A stretch of DNA of 64,000 nucleotides from Cephalotus follicularis (taxonomy: Eukaryota > Streptophyta > Magnoliopsida > Oxalidales > Cephalotaceae). The DNA lies in the NCBI GenBank assembly GCA_001972305.1, contig BDDD01000429.1, positions 227,314 through 291,313 of the forward strand, written 5' to 3'. The first letter of the stretch is position 1; each line of letters begins with the position of its first letter. The notes under the pieces are model-generated. The model had not been told where the DNA came from and made no database searches. It saw only the letters and a list, made by a program, of their open reading frames with translations. The position numbers and the translations under genes are program-made. This document shows positions 49,301 to 58,093 of this stretch, piece by piece.

Positions 49301-49890
49301 TATTGGCCCATTAAAGAAGATGACAAGTGCAAATCTTTAAAGTTTGCAGTTGACTGGGGCAATCGCAATAAGCAAAAGGTAGAATCATGAGTTTAGGCTT
49401 GTCAAGCTAATACTACGGATATATTGACCCAAAAATTTTCTATTAAAATTTGTCATTAACATTAAGTGACCTAAATTTTGGATTGAATTTATTTTAAATT
49501 ATCTTATTTGGTTGTTCTCAATACCTTTACTAGGCTCAGGCTATGGGAAAAGCAGGGAGTGAATTCATTCAAAGGGATTTGAAAATGGATTATGTGTATG
49601 ACTACATGTTGCATCTCCTGACTGAGTATGCTAAGCTCTTGACATTTAAGCCTACTATACCTGAAAATGCTACTGCCATATGTTTAGAGAAAATGGGTTG
49701 CCCAGCGGACGGACTAGTGAAGAAATTTATGATGGAATCCATGGTGAAAGGTCCTGCAGACACAGGCCCATGCACGATCCCTCCTCCATTTGCTGCTTCA
49801 TCTCTTAATGACATCCTCAGCAGAAAAGAAAATTCCACAAAAGAAGTGGAGTTATGGGAGAAGAAATACTGGGATAGTCAAAATCTTTAG
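38194..49890 (+). CDS. Rumi/POGLUT-like O-glucosyltransferase (Glyco_transf_90, DUF821), six exons
   Basis: Predicted exons: 38194-38340, 39111-39637, 46848-47037, 47255-47319, 49168-49378, 49534-49890. All borders are GT-AG and the joined frame of 498 codons plus TAG is open, close to the usual plant family length. Residues about 27-44 ([18 protein letters not shown]) form an N-terminal signal-anchor, so a type II endomembrane protein is expected. Family blocks: [80 protein letters not shown] and [10 protein letters not shown]. Exon 4 supplies [19 protein letters not shown], then [39 protein letters not shown] and FMMESMV. Animal relatives transfer glucose to EGF repeats in the ER; the plant members' substrate is not settled, so the exact reaction is inferred. 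Intron 2 is 7.2 kb and filled with transposons. ATG 38194 is chosen as the first in frame; ATG 38209 is an alternative. Confidence 0.85.
38337..38446 (+). repeat. 52-bp tandem duplication that copies the exon 1 splice donor
   Basis: CCACTGTAAGTCCTCCATTT occurs at 38336 and again at 38388, each followed by ACATTATTTCTAAGATWATA. Both copies carry CACT|GTAAGT. The first gives the donor that keeps the frame with exon 2. Use of the second would add 52 bases and shift the frame. Confidence 0.85.
38447..39110 (+). other. Intron 1, remainder
   Basis: AT-rich, no repeat or ORF recognised. The acceptor is TTTTGTAGCAG before 39111; an alternative AG three bases upstream would add one Gln codon. Confidence 0.5.
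40035..40579. mobile_element. Tourist-like MITE (545 bp) in intron 2
   Basis: Left end GACTCCGTTTGTTTGGAGG and right end CCTCCAAACAAACGGAGCC are inverted copies with one mismatch, extending into AAAATATTTT on both sides. Flanked by TAA on both sides (40032-40034, 40580-40582), the trinucleotide typical of PIF/Harbinger (Tourist) insertions. It contains a (CT)n microsatellite at about 40196-40304. No transposase. Confidence 0.75.
40650..40842. repeat. 96-bp tandem duplication in intron 2
   Basis: AGTTGCAAGGAAAAATATAG to GATAGAAAATTATAAAGAAA occurs twice in direct tandem with period 96 and about one visible difference (CAAGTATAATG versus CAAATATAATG), so it is recent. Confidence 0.85.
40877..41281. 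mobile_element. TIR element (Mutator-like MITE?) in intron 2
   Basis: The left arm from AGGATAAAGTCCTAAAGTCC and the right arm ending ATTTTAGGACTTTATCTT are inverted copies that can be followed for over 100 bp (shared words TTTGGTCAAAGACAATTAGG, TTTGACCTATTA, GAGCAATTAAGT). Long arms without a transposase fit a Mutator-like MITE; the target duplication is not clear. Confidence 0.55.
41282..42447 (+). other. Intron 2 sequence before the copia insertion
   Basis: AT-rich sequence without a recognisable gene or element. TTTATAAAAGCCATTGTAACG near 42400 is repeated after the copia element at 46718. Confidence 0.4.
42453..42643 (+). repeat. Partial 5' LTR of intronic copia
   Basis: TGTTAGATATATGTCTTGAA matches the start of the 3' LTR at 46056 and stays alignable up to GAGCACTYAGCG. 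It is built of short repeats (AGAGAAG-TCNGAGCAC-AGCTCTTTGGCAGAC). Confidence 0.85.
42645..45866 (+). pseudogene. Intronic copia pol
   Basis: Gag tail [10 protein letters not shown], then protease [11 protein letters not shown] (near 42787). Integrase shows [40 protein letters not shown] and [14 protein letters not shown] (D, D and E all present). RT shows [30 protein letters not shown] and [12 protein letters not shown]. RNase H shows [20 protein letters not shown] and [11 protein letters not shown], ending at 45864-45866. Frameshifts lie near 43021 and 43482, and stops near 43763, 44436, 44521, 44712, 45018, 45316 and 45452. The sense orientation relative to the gene matters because it carries no functional polyA signal that I can identify upstream of the 3' LTR. 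Confidence 0.9.
46056..46711 (+). repeat. 3' LTR of intronic copia
   Basis: Preceded by the purine-rich CCAAGGTGGAAATT and starts TGTTAAAATATGTC, ending TTTGTTATAACA next to the CAAAG duplication. It ends 136 bp before exon 3. Confidence 0.85.
47320..49167 (+). other. Intron 4 of the glycosyltransferase gene
   Basis: AT-rich 1.8 kb. 47430-47640 and 48838-49075 hold two diverged related segments (shared words ACGACGTCAATTTGA / GATGACGTCATTTTGAC, CATATATRCCAAATT, GAGGGCAAA/GAGGGTTCC), probably ends of small non-autonomous TIR elements. No gene is supported; the ORF at 47912 has no domain. Confidence 0.4.
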
Positions 49891-50176
49891 TCACATAGAG
49901 GTTTTCATGAATAAAATTCTTAGATGAATACAGTCCATTATAAATACATTCTTTATCTTTCTAGAAAAAAAAAATTAACTTTTTAAAGAGCGATAGAGTG
50001 TACCTCTAATCGAACTTGTATCGGTACTTTTACTAAATTTGCTTTACTAATATATGTGACTATATTCAATAAATGACATGTGTTAATGTAGGATTTGTGC
50101 ATGTATTTTGTTATCTCCGAACTTGACACATCACATCTGTTTTTTTTGTTTTTAACTAACTTGACATATCATCTTA
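49891..50176 (+). other. 3' flank of the glycosyltransferase gene
   Basis: Short AT-rich 3' region with AATAAA at about 49912 (ATGAATAAAATTC), a possible polyadenylation signal 21 bases after the stop. The mariner-like element begins at 50177. Confidence 0.5.
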
Positions 50177-50490
50177 CTCCCTCCGTTTCATATTATCTGT
50201 CTTTTAAGCAAATATTTTTTGTTTCATAATATCTGTCATTTACATAGATTTTTAAAAATATAATAATCAAATTACCTATGATACCCTTATTATTTTACAC
50301 TCCCTAGAGATGTTTAAATACAGATATTACATATTTTTTTTCTCTCTCTTTCCAATATATGTTACAAGTACATTAAAACTTTCTCTCTTCTCAAACAAAC
50401 GAAGCATCAACCATGCATTATCAATATAACTCCATCATTTTATTTTTTTTTTCTTCAATGATTTTGTTTTGTGGTTCTTACAAACACCAT

Positions 50491-50746
50491 GGATGGTAAG
50501 GAAAAATCCTATGGTGAAAAGGAAACAACTCAATCCTTCAATTTCAATGAGCAATAAAATGGTAAGACTAAGAAGATTGGCCCAACAATTGATTTGAAGC
50601 TGCCAGTAGATACTAAAGTTGACTCCAACGATGAGATTGAAGAAAAGGTTGCATTAAATATTGATTTGAACTTGCCGGCACATACCGAAATTGACTTGAA
50701 TACCATACCCGATGATGAAGGAGCACAAAGAACAGGTTATTTATGA
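50491..50746 (+). pseudogene. Second, oppositely oriented transposase N-terminus fragment
   Basis: On the + strand from ATG 50491 the frame reads MDGKEKSYGEKETTQSFNF, then after a TAA continues with repeats such as IDLKLPVDTKVD, NIDLNLPAHTEID and LNTIPDDEG, ending at 50746. The acidic DLN-rich repeat style resembles the minus-strand transposase N-terminus at 57334-57585 (NEIDLNIPAIFEE). So this end of the element may carry a copy of the 5' end in reverse. Confidence 0.45.
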
Positions 50747-52066
50747 GACATTAAAGATTTTACCCCCAACTTTTTTTCACGATGAGATTGTATTATTTTT
50801 GATGTGATGAGCTTTTGTTCTGCTTTTTTTTCTTTCAAGTTTCTAATGTGGTTAATGTATGAAGGTTGAATTTCATAATGAGATTTATGCATGAATGTTG
50901 GAGTAGACCTTTTGCTTTTTATGTGAAGTTTTCTCAAGCTTTTGATTGTTACACTGGTTTCTGTAAAATCAACGATAACAAATGTGGAGTAATTGTTTTT
51001 GGGTATGTAAAAATATAAATTTGAATCGGCTTTACCTATGTTGTACAATGGCTTTTGATTGTTACACTGTTACAATGACAGCGCATGTTTGCAAATCCTA
51101 TCGGCATTAAACAAAAAATGATTAAAACAAGGACAAAACAAAGGCTTTCAATAATGCTCACTTATCTCTTTACATGAAAACCAAATATCTCTAGCAAACA
51201 ATGATTCATTTTTCTTTCATAAAAAAAATATTAGGCGGACTCAGTTTCCAATTAAAATTAGAGCATGAAAAAATAATTTCAATATATGAAATCAATATAA
51301 ATAGAAAAAGAGCTTTTGATTAAAGACCATTAAAATAGTTGGAATAAATTTTCATTGTGATTACATTCATGTAGTACGTGCACTAACAACATCCCAACCT
51401 AACAGATTGAGCACATTTTGTACGACTGTTGGATGACATTTCATTTGACAAGGAAGTTGACCTTGTTGTTCCAAACTAGCTTTCTTGTAATGAGGAAGCC
51501 TATATCTGTTACAACCTTTTATTTTCATAATCTCTATCATGCATAGTTGTAATGTCAAAAATATACCATTCGACTTAATACTAGATAAGGTATCAAATGC
51601 TTTCTCAACAACAGTAAGCTCATCAATAGTTTTTGGGGATTCCTTGTGTTGCAATGACTGAATGGCACTGAAAAAACCAAGGTCTAAGACATTCAAATCA
51701 GGAGAGTTTGCAGGTTGGTTGTAACACCCCGCGCCTGCAAGGCGGACACGTGGCACTACTCTCAATCCAATACACAATACAACGGTCGGGACTAGCAATA
51801 TAAAAATGCGGGAAACTTTAAAACTTTGCAATACATATCAGTTGCGGAAGATACAACACAAATCCATCCATACAATACAATACAAATCTTTTCGATACAT
51901 TAACAATCCTTTGAACAGTATTATAAAGCAATACATTTCCATCTTTCACCACAATTTCTTTATCAGCTTCGAGATACCCAAGAAGTCGTGCGGTCAACGG
52001 GTCTTCAGTCCTCTATCCACTGCTACCTGCTGCCCTACCTATGCCGCACACAAAGGTACAACACAG

Positions 52067-52103
52067 CCCCACCCCGAAGGATGGGGTTAGCCACACTGGC
52101 TAA
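52067..52103 (-). other. Double stem-loop module in LTR-A
   Basis: Same two stems as in LTR-B, read on the minus strand. Confidence 0.7.
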
Positions 52104-53112
52104 GCAGAAACCCTATGCAGCATGTATGCATGTACAATGTGCAATATCGGTGATAATCTATACAATATCAATGTGTGGTGTACAATATAAATGCATGACA
52201 TGACAAATGTACATATACAATTGGCGATCAGACTACCCGTATGACAGTGGCCCATAACAGAGCATACGGATAGGATCTATAACAATCAATCAATGGCAGA
52301 CACTCGATGGTGGTGTATGAAACACCCAATCAATCAATCAATATCCTATAGAGCATGCGACCGGGTCAACACAATGTCAATCGGTTAGCGGTGATCAATT
52401 CCACGGAAGGTAGTCCTTCAAAAGGGTGGGAGATCTATCTACGGTTCTCAGACTGATCAGGTCGGAGACTCATAGATCTTCCAGCCTATGGCTGGGTCAA
52501 TACAATCTCGATGAGCTATAGCCTCAAGGAGATACTGAAATCGTTAGGGAGCTACAGCCTCAAGGGAGCATCAATCGACAATCAATTGGTACCGCTCGTA
52601 AGTGGGTCAATACAATACAATAAATGAAACGATCGACGGAATAGGTGGACAGGGTCAACAACCTAACCTGCCGACACGAATCATAAGGTCACTCTATAGG
52701 ATCCATACAATACAATCAATCAATCAATCGAGTCAATACAATATCGTTATAATGTCAATAGGCAAAGTCAATGAGTGGTGGTGTCTAATGGAGAAACTGG
52801 GAACGTGCGTCCATCGTACCGACTTAGACTCGCAGCAACACTTATGACTCAAGCAATCGATCAATGTATCAATACAACGTCGAAGCAAGGTCAATAAGTG
52901 GTGGTATCTAATGGAAAGATGGGAACGTGCGTCCATTTTACCGACTTAGACTCACAACAACACTTATGACTCAAGCAATCAATCAATCAGTCAGTACAAT
53001 CATTAAAACTGTTTTCAAACACTTGAACACCTCAAGTGAGGCTATAGTCAAGTGGCAATGTGAAAAGAAGTTGAAAACCAGCTTTAAAACAGTTAAAAAC
53101 TCCTTTTAGTAC

Positions 53113-53460
53113 ATTAGGCGTCAATGTCTTTGGTGAAAGACATCAACTCCTCTTTAAAACGATGGAAAGACGTCGATGTCTTTGAAATAAGTCGACGTAT
53201 TTCCCTATTTATGTAGAGATCTGGCCGAAGATGTCGATGTCCTTGGAGAAAGGCGTCGACGTCTTTCAATAAAATTAGCCTGAGAATGCGTATCGATGTT
53301 CGGCATCGATGTCTTTCCAGGGGAGAGACATCTCGAGGCAAAGACGTCGACGCCTTTAAAAGACGTCGATGTCTTTGCTGCAGAATCAAGGATAAAGCAC
53401 TCAGATGAAAAAGACATCGACGTCTTTGGGCTAAGGGTCGATGTCTTTTCCGGACAAAGT
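53113..53460. repeat. Array of AAAGACRTCGAYGTCTTT palindromes in LTR-A
   Basis: About ten complete or half copies of an 18-bp palindrome with a TCGA core, many paired as full palindromes (AAAGACGTCGATGTCTTT) and others as half sites (GTCGATGTCTTT). Matching arrays lie at 54598-54920 (LTR-B) and 60807-61140 (LTR-C). It maps upstream of the LTR TATA region on the LTR's own 3' side. Short ORFs here come from the repeats. Confidence 0.75.
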
Positions 53461-54060
53461 CGATTTTATGCAGAAAATATGGCCAATCTCAAGTCAAAAT
53501 CCAATTTAAAGCCATTATTTGAAAACCAAAGTTTACAATCAATCATTTGAGGTTAGTAAGACTAGTTACAACCTTCCAAATTCAATTTCAATCCTTTAAT
53601 CAACAATTAGGTCAAGGGTTTGCTATAAACCCTAAAAACCCCAATTCACTCAATTCAATCTTTCAATCAATCATTCAATCCATTCAATCAATCATTCAAT
53701 CAATACAAGAGGCAGGCAATTCAAGTAAGAAGTCCTACCTATTACTGAAGCTTCAAAGTTGATCTTCCAATCTCTCAGTCGGCTGCTATGTCATTCAAAC
53801 ACCAATCCACTACTTGAAATCGTTGTCCTTGTCGATGGAGATGCAATCTAGGGCTGCAATGGTGGAAGATGGAGGCTGCTCAGTTAGACTGTGACGACCC
53901 GAATTCCCTTTGGTACTGTTCATGCATACATCGTACCGTATTGTACCGTTTTGGACCGTACTGAACTGTATTGAATTAAGGTATTCTCGTACCTATTGAT
54001 ATTGTATTGATCGCATGCATGTATAGTCGGGATTTTAGGCCGAGTTTTGGAGAGTTGATC

Positions 54061-54083
54061 GAATTGACTATATAAGTCAATTC
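54061..54083. promoter_or_regulatory. TATA box inside a perfect 23-bp palindrome (LTR-B)
   Basis: GAATTGACT-ATATA-AGTCAATTC has perfect 9-bp arms around the TATATAAG box. The same palindrome is perfect in LTR-C at 61645-61667, and degraded by two changes in LTR-A (about 55709-55731). Confidence 0.6.
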
Positions 54084-54120
54084 TTTCTCTCCTTACTCTC
54101 ATATTTCCCATTCTCACTTA

Positions 54121-54166
<46 letters not shown>

Positions 54167-55244
54167 TTCTCTCCCTCTTGCTTACAGCCTCCATCTTCCA
54201 CCTCTGTAGCCCCGAATTGCATCTCCATCGACAAGAACAGCAATTGCAAGGAGTGGATTGGTGATTGAACGGCATAGAAATCGATTGAGTGATTGGAAGC
54301 TCAACTTTTGAAGCTTCAGTGATAGGTAGGACTTCTTTACCGAATTGTCTATTGCTTTATTGATTGATTGACTGAATTGCATGATTGATTGAGTGATTGA
54401 GTGATTAGATTGAGGTTTTTAGGGTTTATAGCTAACCCTTGACCTAATTGTTAATTAAAGGATTGAAATTGAATTTGGAAGGTTGTAACTAGTTTTACTA
54501 ACCTCAAATGATTGATGGTAAACTTTGGTTTTCAAAGAATGTCTTGTAATTGGATTTTGGCTTGAGATTGGCCCATTTTCTACCTAAAAATCGACTCTGC
54601 CCGGGAAAGACATCGACCCTTAGCCCAAAGGCGTCGATGTCTTTTTCATCTGAGTGCTTTATCCTTGATTCTGCAGCAAAAACATCGACGTCTTTCAAAG
54701 ACATCGACGTCTTTGCCTCGAGATGTCTCTCCCCTGGAAAGACATCGATGCCGAACATCGATGCGTATTCTCAGGCTGTTTTTATTGAAAAGCGTCGATG
54801 CCTTTCTCCAAGGACGTCGACGTCTTTGGCCAGTTCTGTGCATAAACAGGGAAAGACATCGACATCTTTCCTCCGTTTTAAAGAGGAGTCGATGTCTTTC
54901 ACCAAAGACATCGACGCCTAATGTACTGAAAGGAGTTTTAACTGTTTTAAAGCTAGTTTTCCACTTCTTTTCACATCGCCACTTGACCAGAGCCTCACTT
55001 AAGGTGTTCAAGTGTTTGAAAACAGTTTTAATGATTGCACTGACCGATTGATTGCTTGGGTCATGAGTGTTGCTGCGAGTCTAAGTCGGTAAAATGGATG
55101 CACGTGGGTAGTCTGATCGCTAATTGTACATGTACATTTGCCATGTCATGCATTGATATTGTACACCGCACATTGATATTACATTGATTGTCACCGATAT
55201 TGCACATTGTACATGCATATATACATGCTGCATGGGTTTTCTGC

Positions 55245-55281
55245 TTAGCCAGTGTGGCTAACCCCATCCTTCGGGGTGGGG
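55245..55281 (+). other. Double stem-loop module in LTR-B
   Basis: TTAGCC-AGTGT-GGCTAA (55245-55261; 7 bp if the inner A-T pair is counted), then CCCCATCC-TTCG-GGGTGGGG (55262-55281), an 8-bp stem with one G-U pair and a cUUCGg tetraloop. The copy in LTR-A is at 52067-52103 (minus) and in LTR-C at 59796-59831 (minus). Confidence 0.7.
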
Positions 55282-56247
55282 CTGTGTTGTACCTTTGTGT
55301 GCGGCATAGGTAGGACAGCAGGTAGCAGCGGACAGAAGGACTGAAGACTCGATTGATTGCATGACTGCTTGGGTACCGCAGAACTGGTTATGAGATTGTA
55401 GTGAAGTTTGGAATGTACTGTATTGTAATATTGTATTGAATGATTGATAATGTATTGTAAAAGACTGTATTGTAAAAGATTTGTATTGTACTATATGGAT
55501 GGATTTGTATTGTATTTTCCGCAACTGATGTGTTTTGTAAGTTTAAAGTTTTCCGCATTTTTTATATTGCTAGTCCCGACCATTGTATTGTGTTTTGGAT
55601 TGAGAGTAATGCCACATGTCCGCCCTGCGGGCGCAGGGTGTTACATAGAGAGAGAGGGAGAAGGATAGAGAGAGAAGGATGAATGGTGAGAATGAGAGAA
55701 ATGACAAAGGAATTAACTTATATAGTCGATTCGTTCAATTCTACAAAACTCAGCCCAAAATCCCGACTATACATGCATATGATCAATACAATATCAATAG
55801 GTATAAGAATACCTCAATTCAATACAGTTAAGTACGGTCCAATACGGTACGATGTATGCACGAACAGTACAAAAGGGAATTCGGGTCGTCACATTGGCAC
55901 ATCAAACGGATATCAAAACCATCTTGTGTTGCGTCTTTGCGAAATTCTGCATCATTGGGATCAACATGTGTTCTTGCATTGTCTTGTTAGATAAATATTG
56001 GTTTTTTGGAATCCGCAATCGGCCACTTTGCTTGAATGGACGGTAGCACTTTTTCAATCAAGAATGATCTTACTATGTGTCTCCCAACCGAGTTGATAAC
56101 TTTTGTCTCTAATGTTCTAGCGACTCGGTTTGCACTTGTTCTTTTTGCTGGCTCCTTAGTGACAAAAGGAAATACACCTATTTTTCCAAAGAACACTTCA
56201 TTTTTTTTCTGCATCAAATCTCGGCCGAGCTATAGCAACCATAAACA

Positions 56248-56899
56248 TTACTTTTGTGATAAAATTTTTACTTTTACACGTTCGCAAAGGATCTTCTTCT
56301 TCCGGAAGAAGATAATAATTCTGTGATTTCTTTGTCATGAAGAACCATTTCTCATCAATATGAACAATGTTGTACATGTCAACAAATGTTGGATCAAGTG
56401 GTAAACTATTTTTCTCAAGCATTGGTATGCAAAACTGTAATCTACCTTTCTTATTATCTTACTTTAAAAATGGTTTGATAGCATTCGAGTGACGTATGAT
56501 AGCACCTGACTTGAAACGTCTGAATAACGTTGCTTTACTAACTTGCAACTTACCTGAGACAGATTACTTTTGTGATAAAATTTTTACTTTTACACGTTCG
56601 CAAAGGATCTTCTTCTTCCGGAAGAAGATAATAATTCTGTGATTTCTTTGTCATGAAGAACCATTTCTCATCAATATGAACAATGTTGTACATGTCAACA
56701 AATGTTGGATCAAGTGGTAAACTAGTTTTCTCAAGCATTGATATGCAAAACTATAATCTACCTTTCTTATTATCTTACTTTAAAAATGGTTTGATAGCAT
56801 TCGAGTGACGTCTGATAGCACCTGACTTGAAACGTCTGAATAACGTTGCTTTACTAACTTGCAACTTACCTGAGACAGATTCAAGAGATGTTCATTGAG
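56248..56899 (-). repeat. 326-bp tandem duplication in the transposase gene
   Basis: The segment beginning TTACTTTTGTGATAAAATTT occurs at 56248 and 56574 and stays near-identical to the word CTGAGACAGATT. It repeats the VHIDEKWF block, so the coding order is disturbed. Confidence 0.85.
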
Positions 56900-57987
56900 G
56901 CAAAGGAATATCTCAAATTCGCTCAAGATCAACTTGAAGTCTCTTACGCCCACAATTTTTTGTCCTTCTATGAGATACATCAATCACTCCATTGTTTGAA
57001 CTATTTTTGGACTGCTTCCTTATGCGTTGAACAGTTCGCATTGATACAGCAAACTGCGAAGCAACAATTTTTGTCAAATCTCTTGTCAACTTTCCCTTAA
57101 CACTTCTTTGCAGTAAAGCTATATAAATAGCTTGACGTTCATTATTGGATAAGTTCCTAATTTTTCTTGGTTGTATTTCTCCACGTGAGACATCAACAAA
57201 CTCAGTACTAGAATTCACAGCATCAAAGTTTTCGTCACCTACCAAAATAAAATTTCAAAGAGAAAAAAAGAAAACGATATGTTAGAGTTTTTTAACTAGA
57301 AAGGTAGATGGGTCAATGTTAAACTCATGGCATCTACGTTAAATTACCTATGGCTTGTTCGATGTTGCAGTTATGAGTGTGTGTTGTAATCTCTTCAAAG
57401 TTTGCCAGAGCATCCAAATCAATATCATTCGTCAGAATCTCTTCAAAGCTTGCTGGAAGATTAAAGTCTATTTCATTTGTCAGAATCTCTTCAAAGATTG
57501 CTGGAATATTCAAATCTATTTCGTTTATTGAATTCTCTTCAAAGCTTGTCAGAATATTCAAATCAAAGTTTTTTATGATAGCCATGATACTTGCTCTATG
57601 TCTATTTTTTAAGTTTTCTCATAATTCATGAACAAAATAGCTTTTTTATACAGTGAAAATAGGAGGGAAAGTTGAAAAAAAAAATGAACAGAGAAACCAA
57701 TTAGAAAGCAATGGCAAAAAATGAAAATTTGGATTATGTATGAATTGATAGGAAGGGAAAAAAAAGGAGGGAATCAAAATTTAGAAAATTGTTTACTCAT
57801 AGAATTTATGGAGAAGAAGAAAGGTTACAGTGATAGTTTCAAAAATAAAAACATTGAAATGAATCTTAATTCAATAAGGGCACTTTTGTCATTTAAATCT
57901 ATTTTGTTTCTAAAATTAAGCTAATTAATTGTTATCTTAATAACTGTGCACTACCTTTAAACGTCAAATAAAATGAACCGGAGGGAG

Positions 57988-58093
57988 TAGTAAAAAGTAA
58001 TTAGTAAAAGTGTTAGTCTATTGATTTTATTCAGTCAATCATTGATTGAATCTACGTGATTACTCTTTATTAATTATATTGATTTTATTTAGG
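57988..58093. other. Spacer between MLE and next TIR element
   Basis: Short AT-rich spacer; nothing recognised. Confidence 0.4.

Larger units (their letters stand above)
53890..55645 (+). repeat. Solo gypsy LTR (LTR-B), plus, inserted in LTR-A
   Basis: Start TGTGACGACCCGAATTCCC, end GCGCAGGGTGTTACA (1756 bp). Flanks TAGAC (53885-53889) and TAGAG (55646-55650) form a target duplication with one change. It runs opposite to LTR-A and is highly similar over the shared parts. Compared with LTR-A it lacks about 0.7 kb (join near 55105, matching LTR-A 52240-52925). TATA region at 54061-54083, (CT)n at 54118-54180. Confidence 0.85.
51720..55893 (-). repeat. Solo gypsy LTR (LTR-A), minus, interrupted by LTR-B
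   Basis: The two pieces 51720-53889 and 55646-55893 together form one LTR of about 2.4 kb. Minus-strand start TGTGACGACCCGAATTCCC, end GGCGCGGGGTGTTACA. Flanks TTGGT (51715-51719) and TTGGC (55894-55898) form a target duplication with one change, inside a transposase codon run. No internal element sequence, so it is a solo LTR left by recombination. It is the same family as the LTR at 59407-61880, which belongs to the pol at 61934-64000. A local tandem duplication of about 130 bp lies at 52745-52990. Confidence 0.85.
51367..57585 (-). pseudogene. Mariner-like transposase, split and broken
   Basis: 5' exon 57585-57334 has DLN/FEEI repeats, followed by a probable intron. 57245-56913 gives the helix-turn-helix region (LSNNERQAIYIALLQRSVKG, FAVSMRTVQRIRKQ). 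56422-56198 gives VHIDEKWFFM with the first catalytic Asp. Near 55990-55950 the second Asp is in QDNARTHVDP, then DGFDIRLMCQ up to the LTR at 55893. Beyond the LTR, at 51719, QPANSPDLNVLDLGFF supplies the last catalytic Asp; the C-terminus ends at 51367. So all three acidic residues of a plant mariner catalytic triad are still encoded. Breaks: the 326-bp duplication at 56248-56899, stops, frameshifts and the LTRs. Transposase cuts and pastes the element at TA sites. Confidence 0.85.
50177..57987 (-). mobile_element. Mariner-like element (plant MLE), interrupted by two LTRs
   Basis: The left end CTCCCTCCGTTTCATATTATC and the right end, whose minus strand reads CTCCCTCCGGTTCATTTTAT, are terminal inverted repeats flanked by TA on both sides (50175-50176, 57988-57989). 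This is the classical plant mariner/Stowaway terminus. Inside, a mariner transposase gene reads on the minus strand from about 57585 to 51367. The solo LTRs at 51720-55893 split it; without them the element is about 3.6 kb, the usual size. A 326-bp tandem duplication and frameshifts make the transposase non-functional. Confidence 0.85.

Noticed and set aside
53205..54921. Arg/Ser/Thr-rich ORFs in the LTRs
   Set aside because: Produced by the TCGA palindrome repeats; appear on both strands and in the mirrored LTR.
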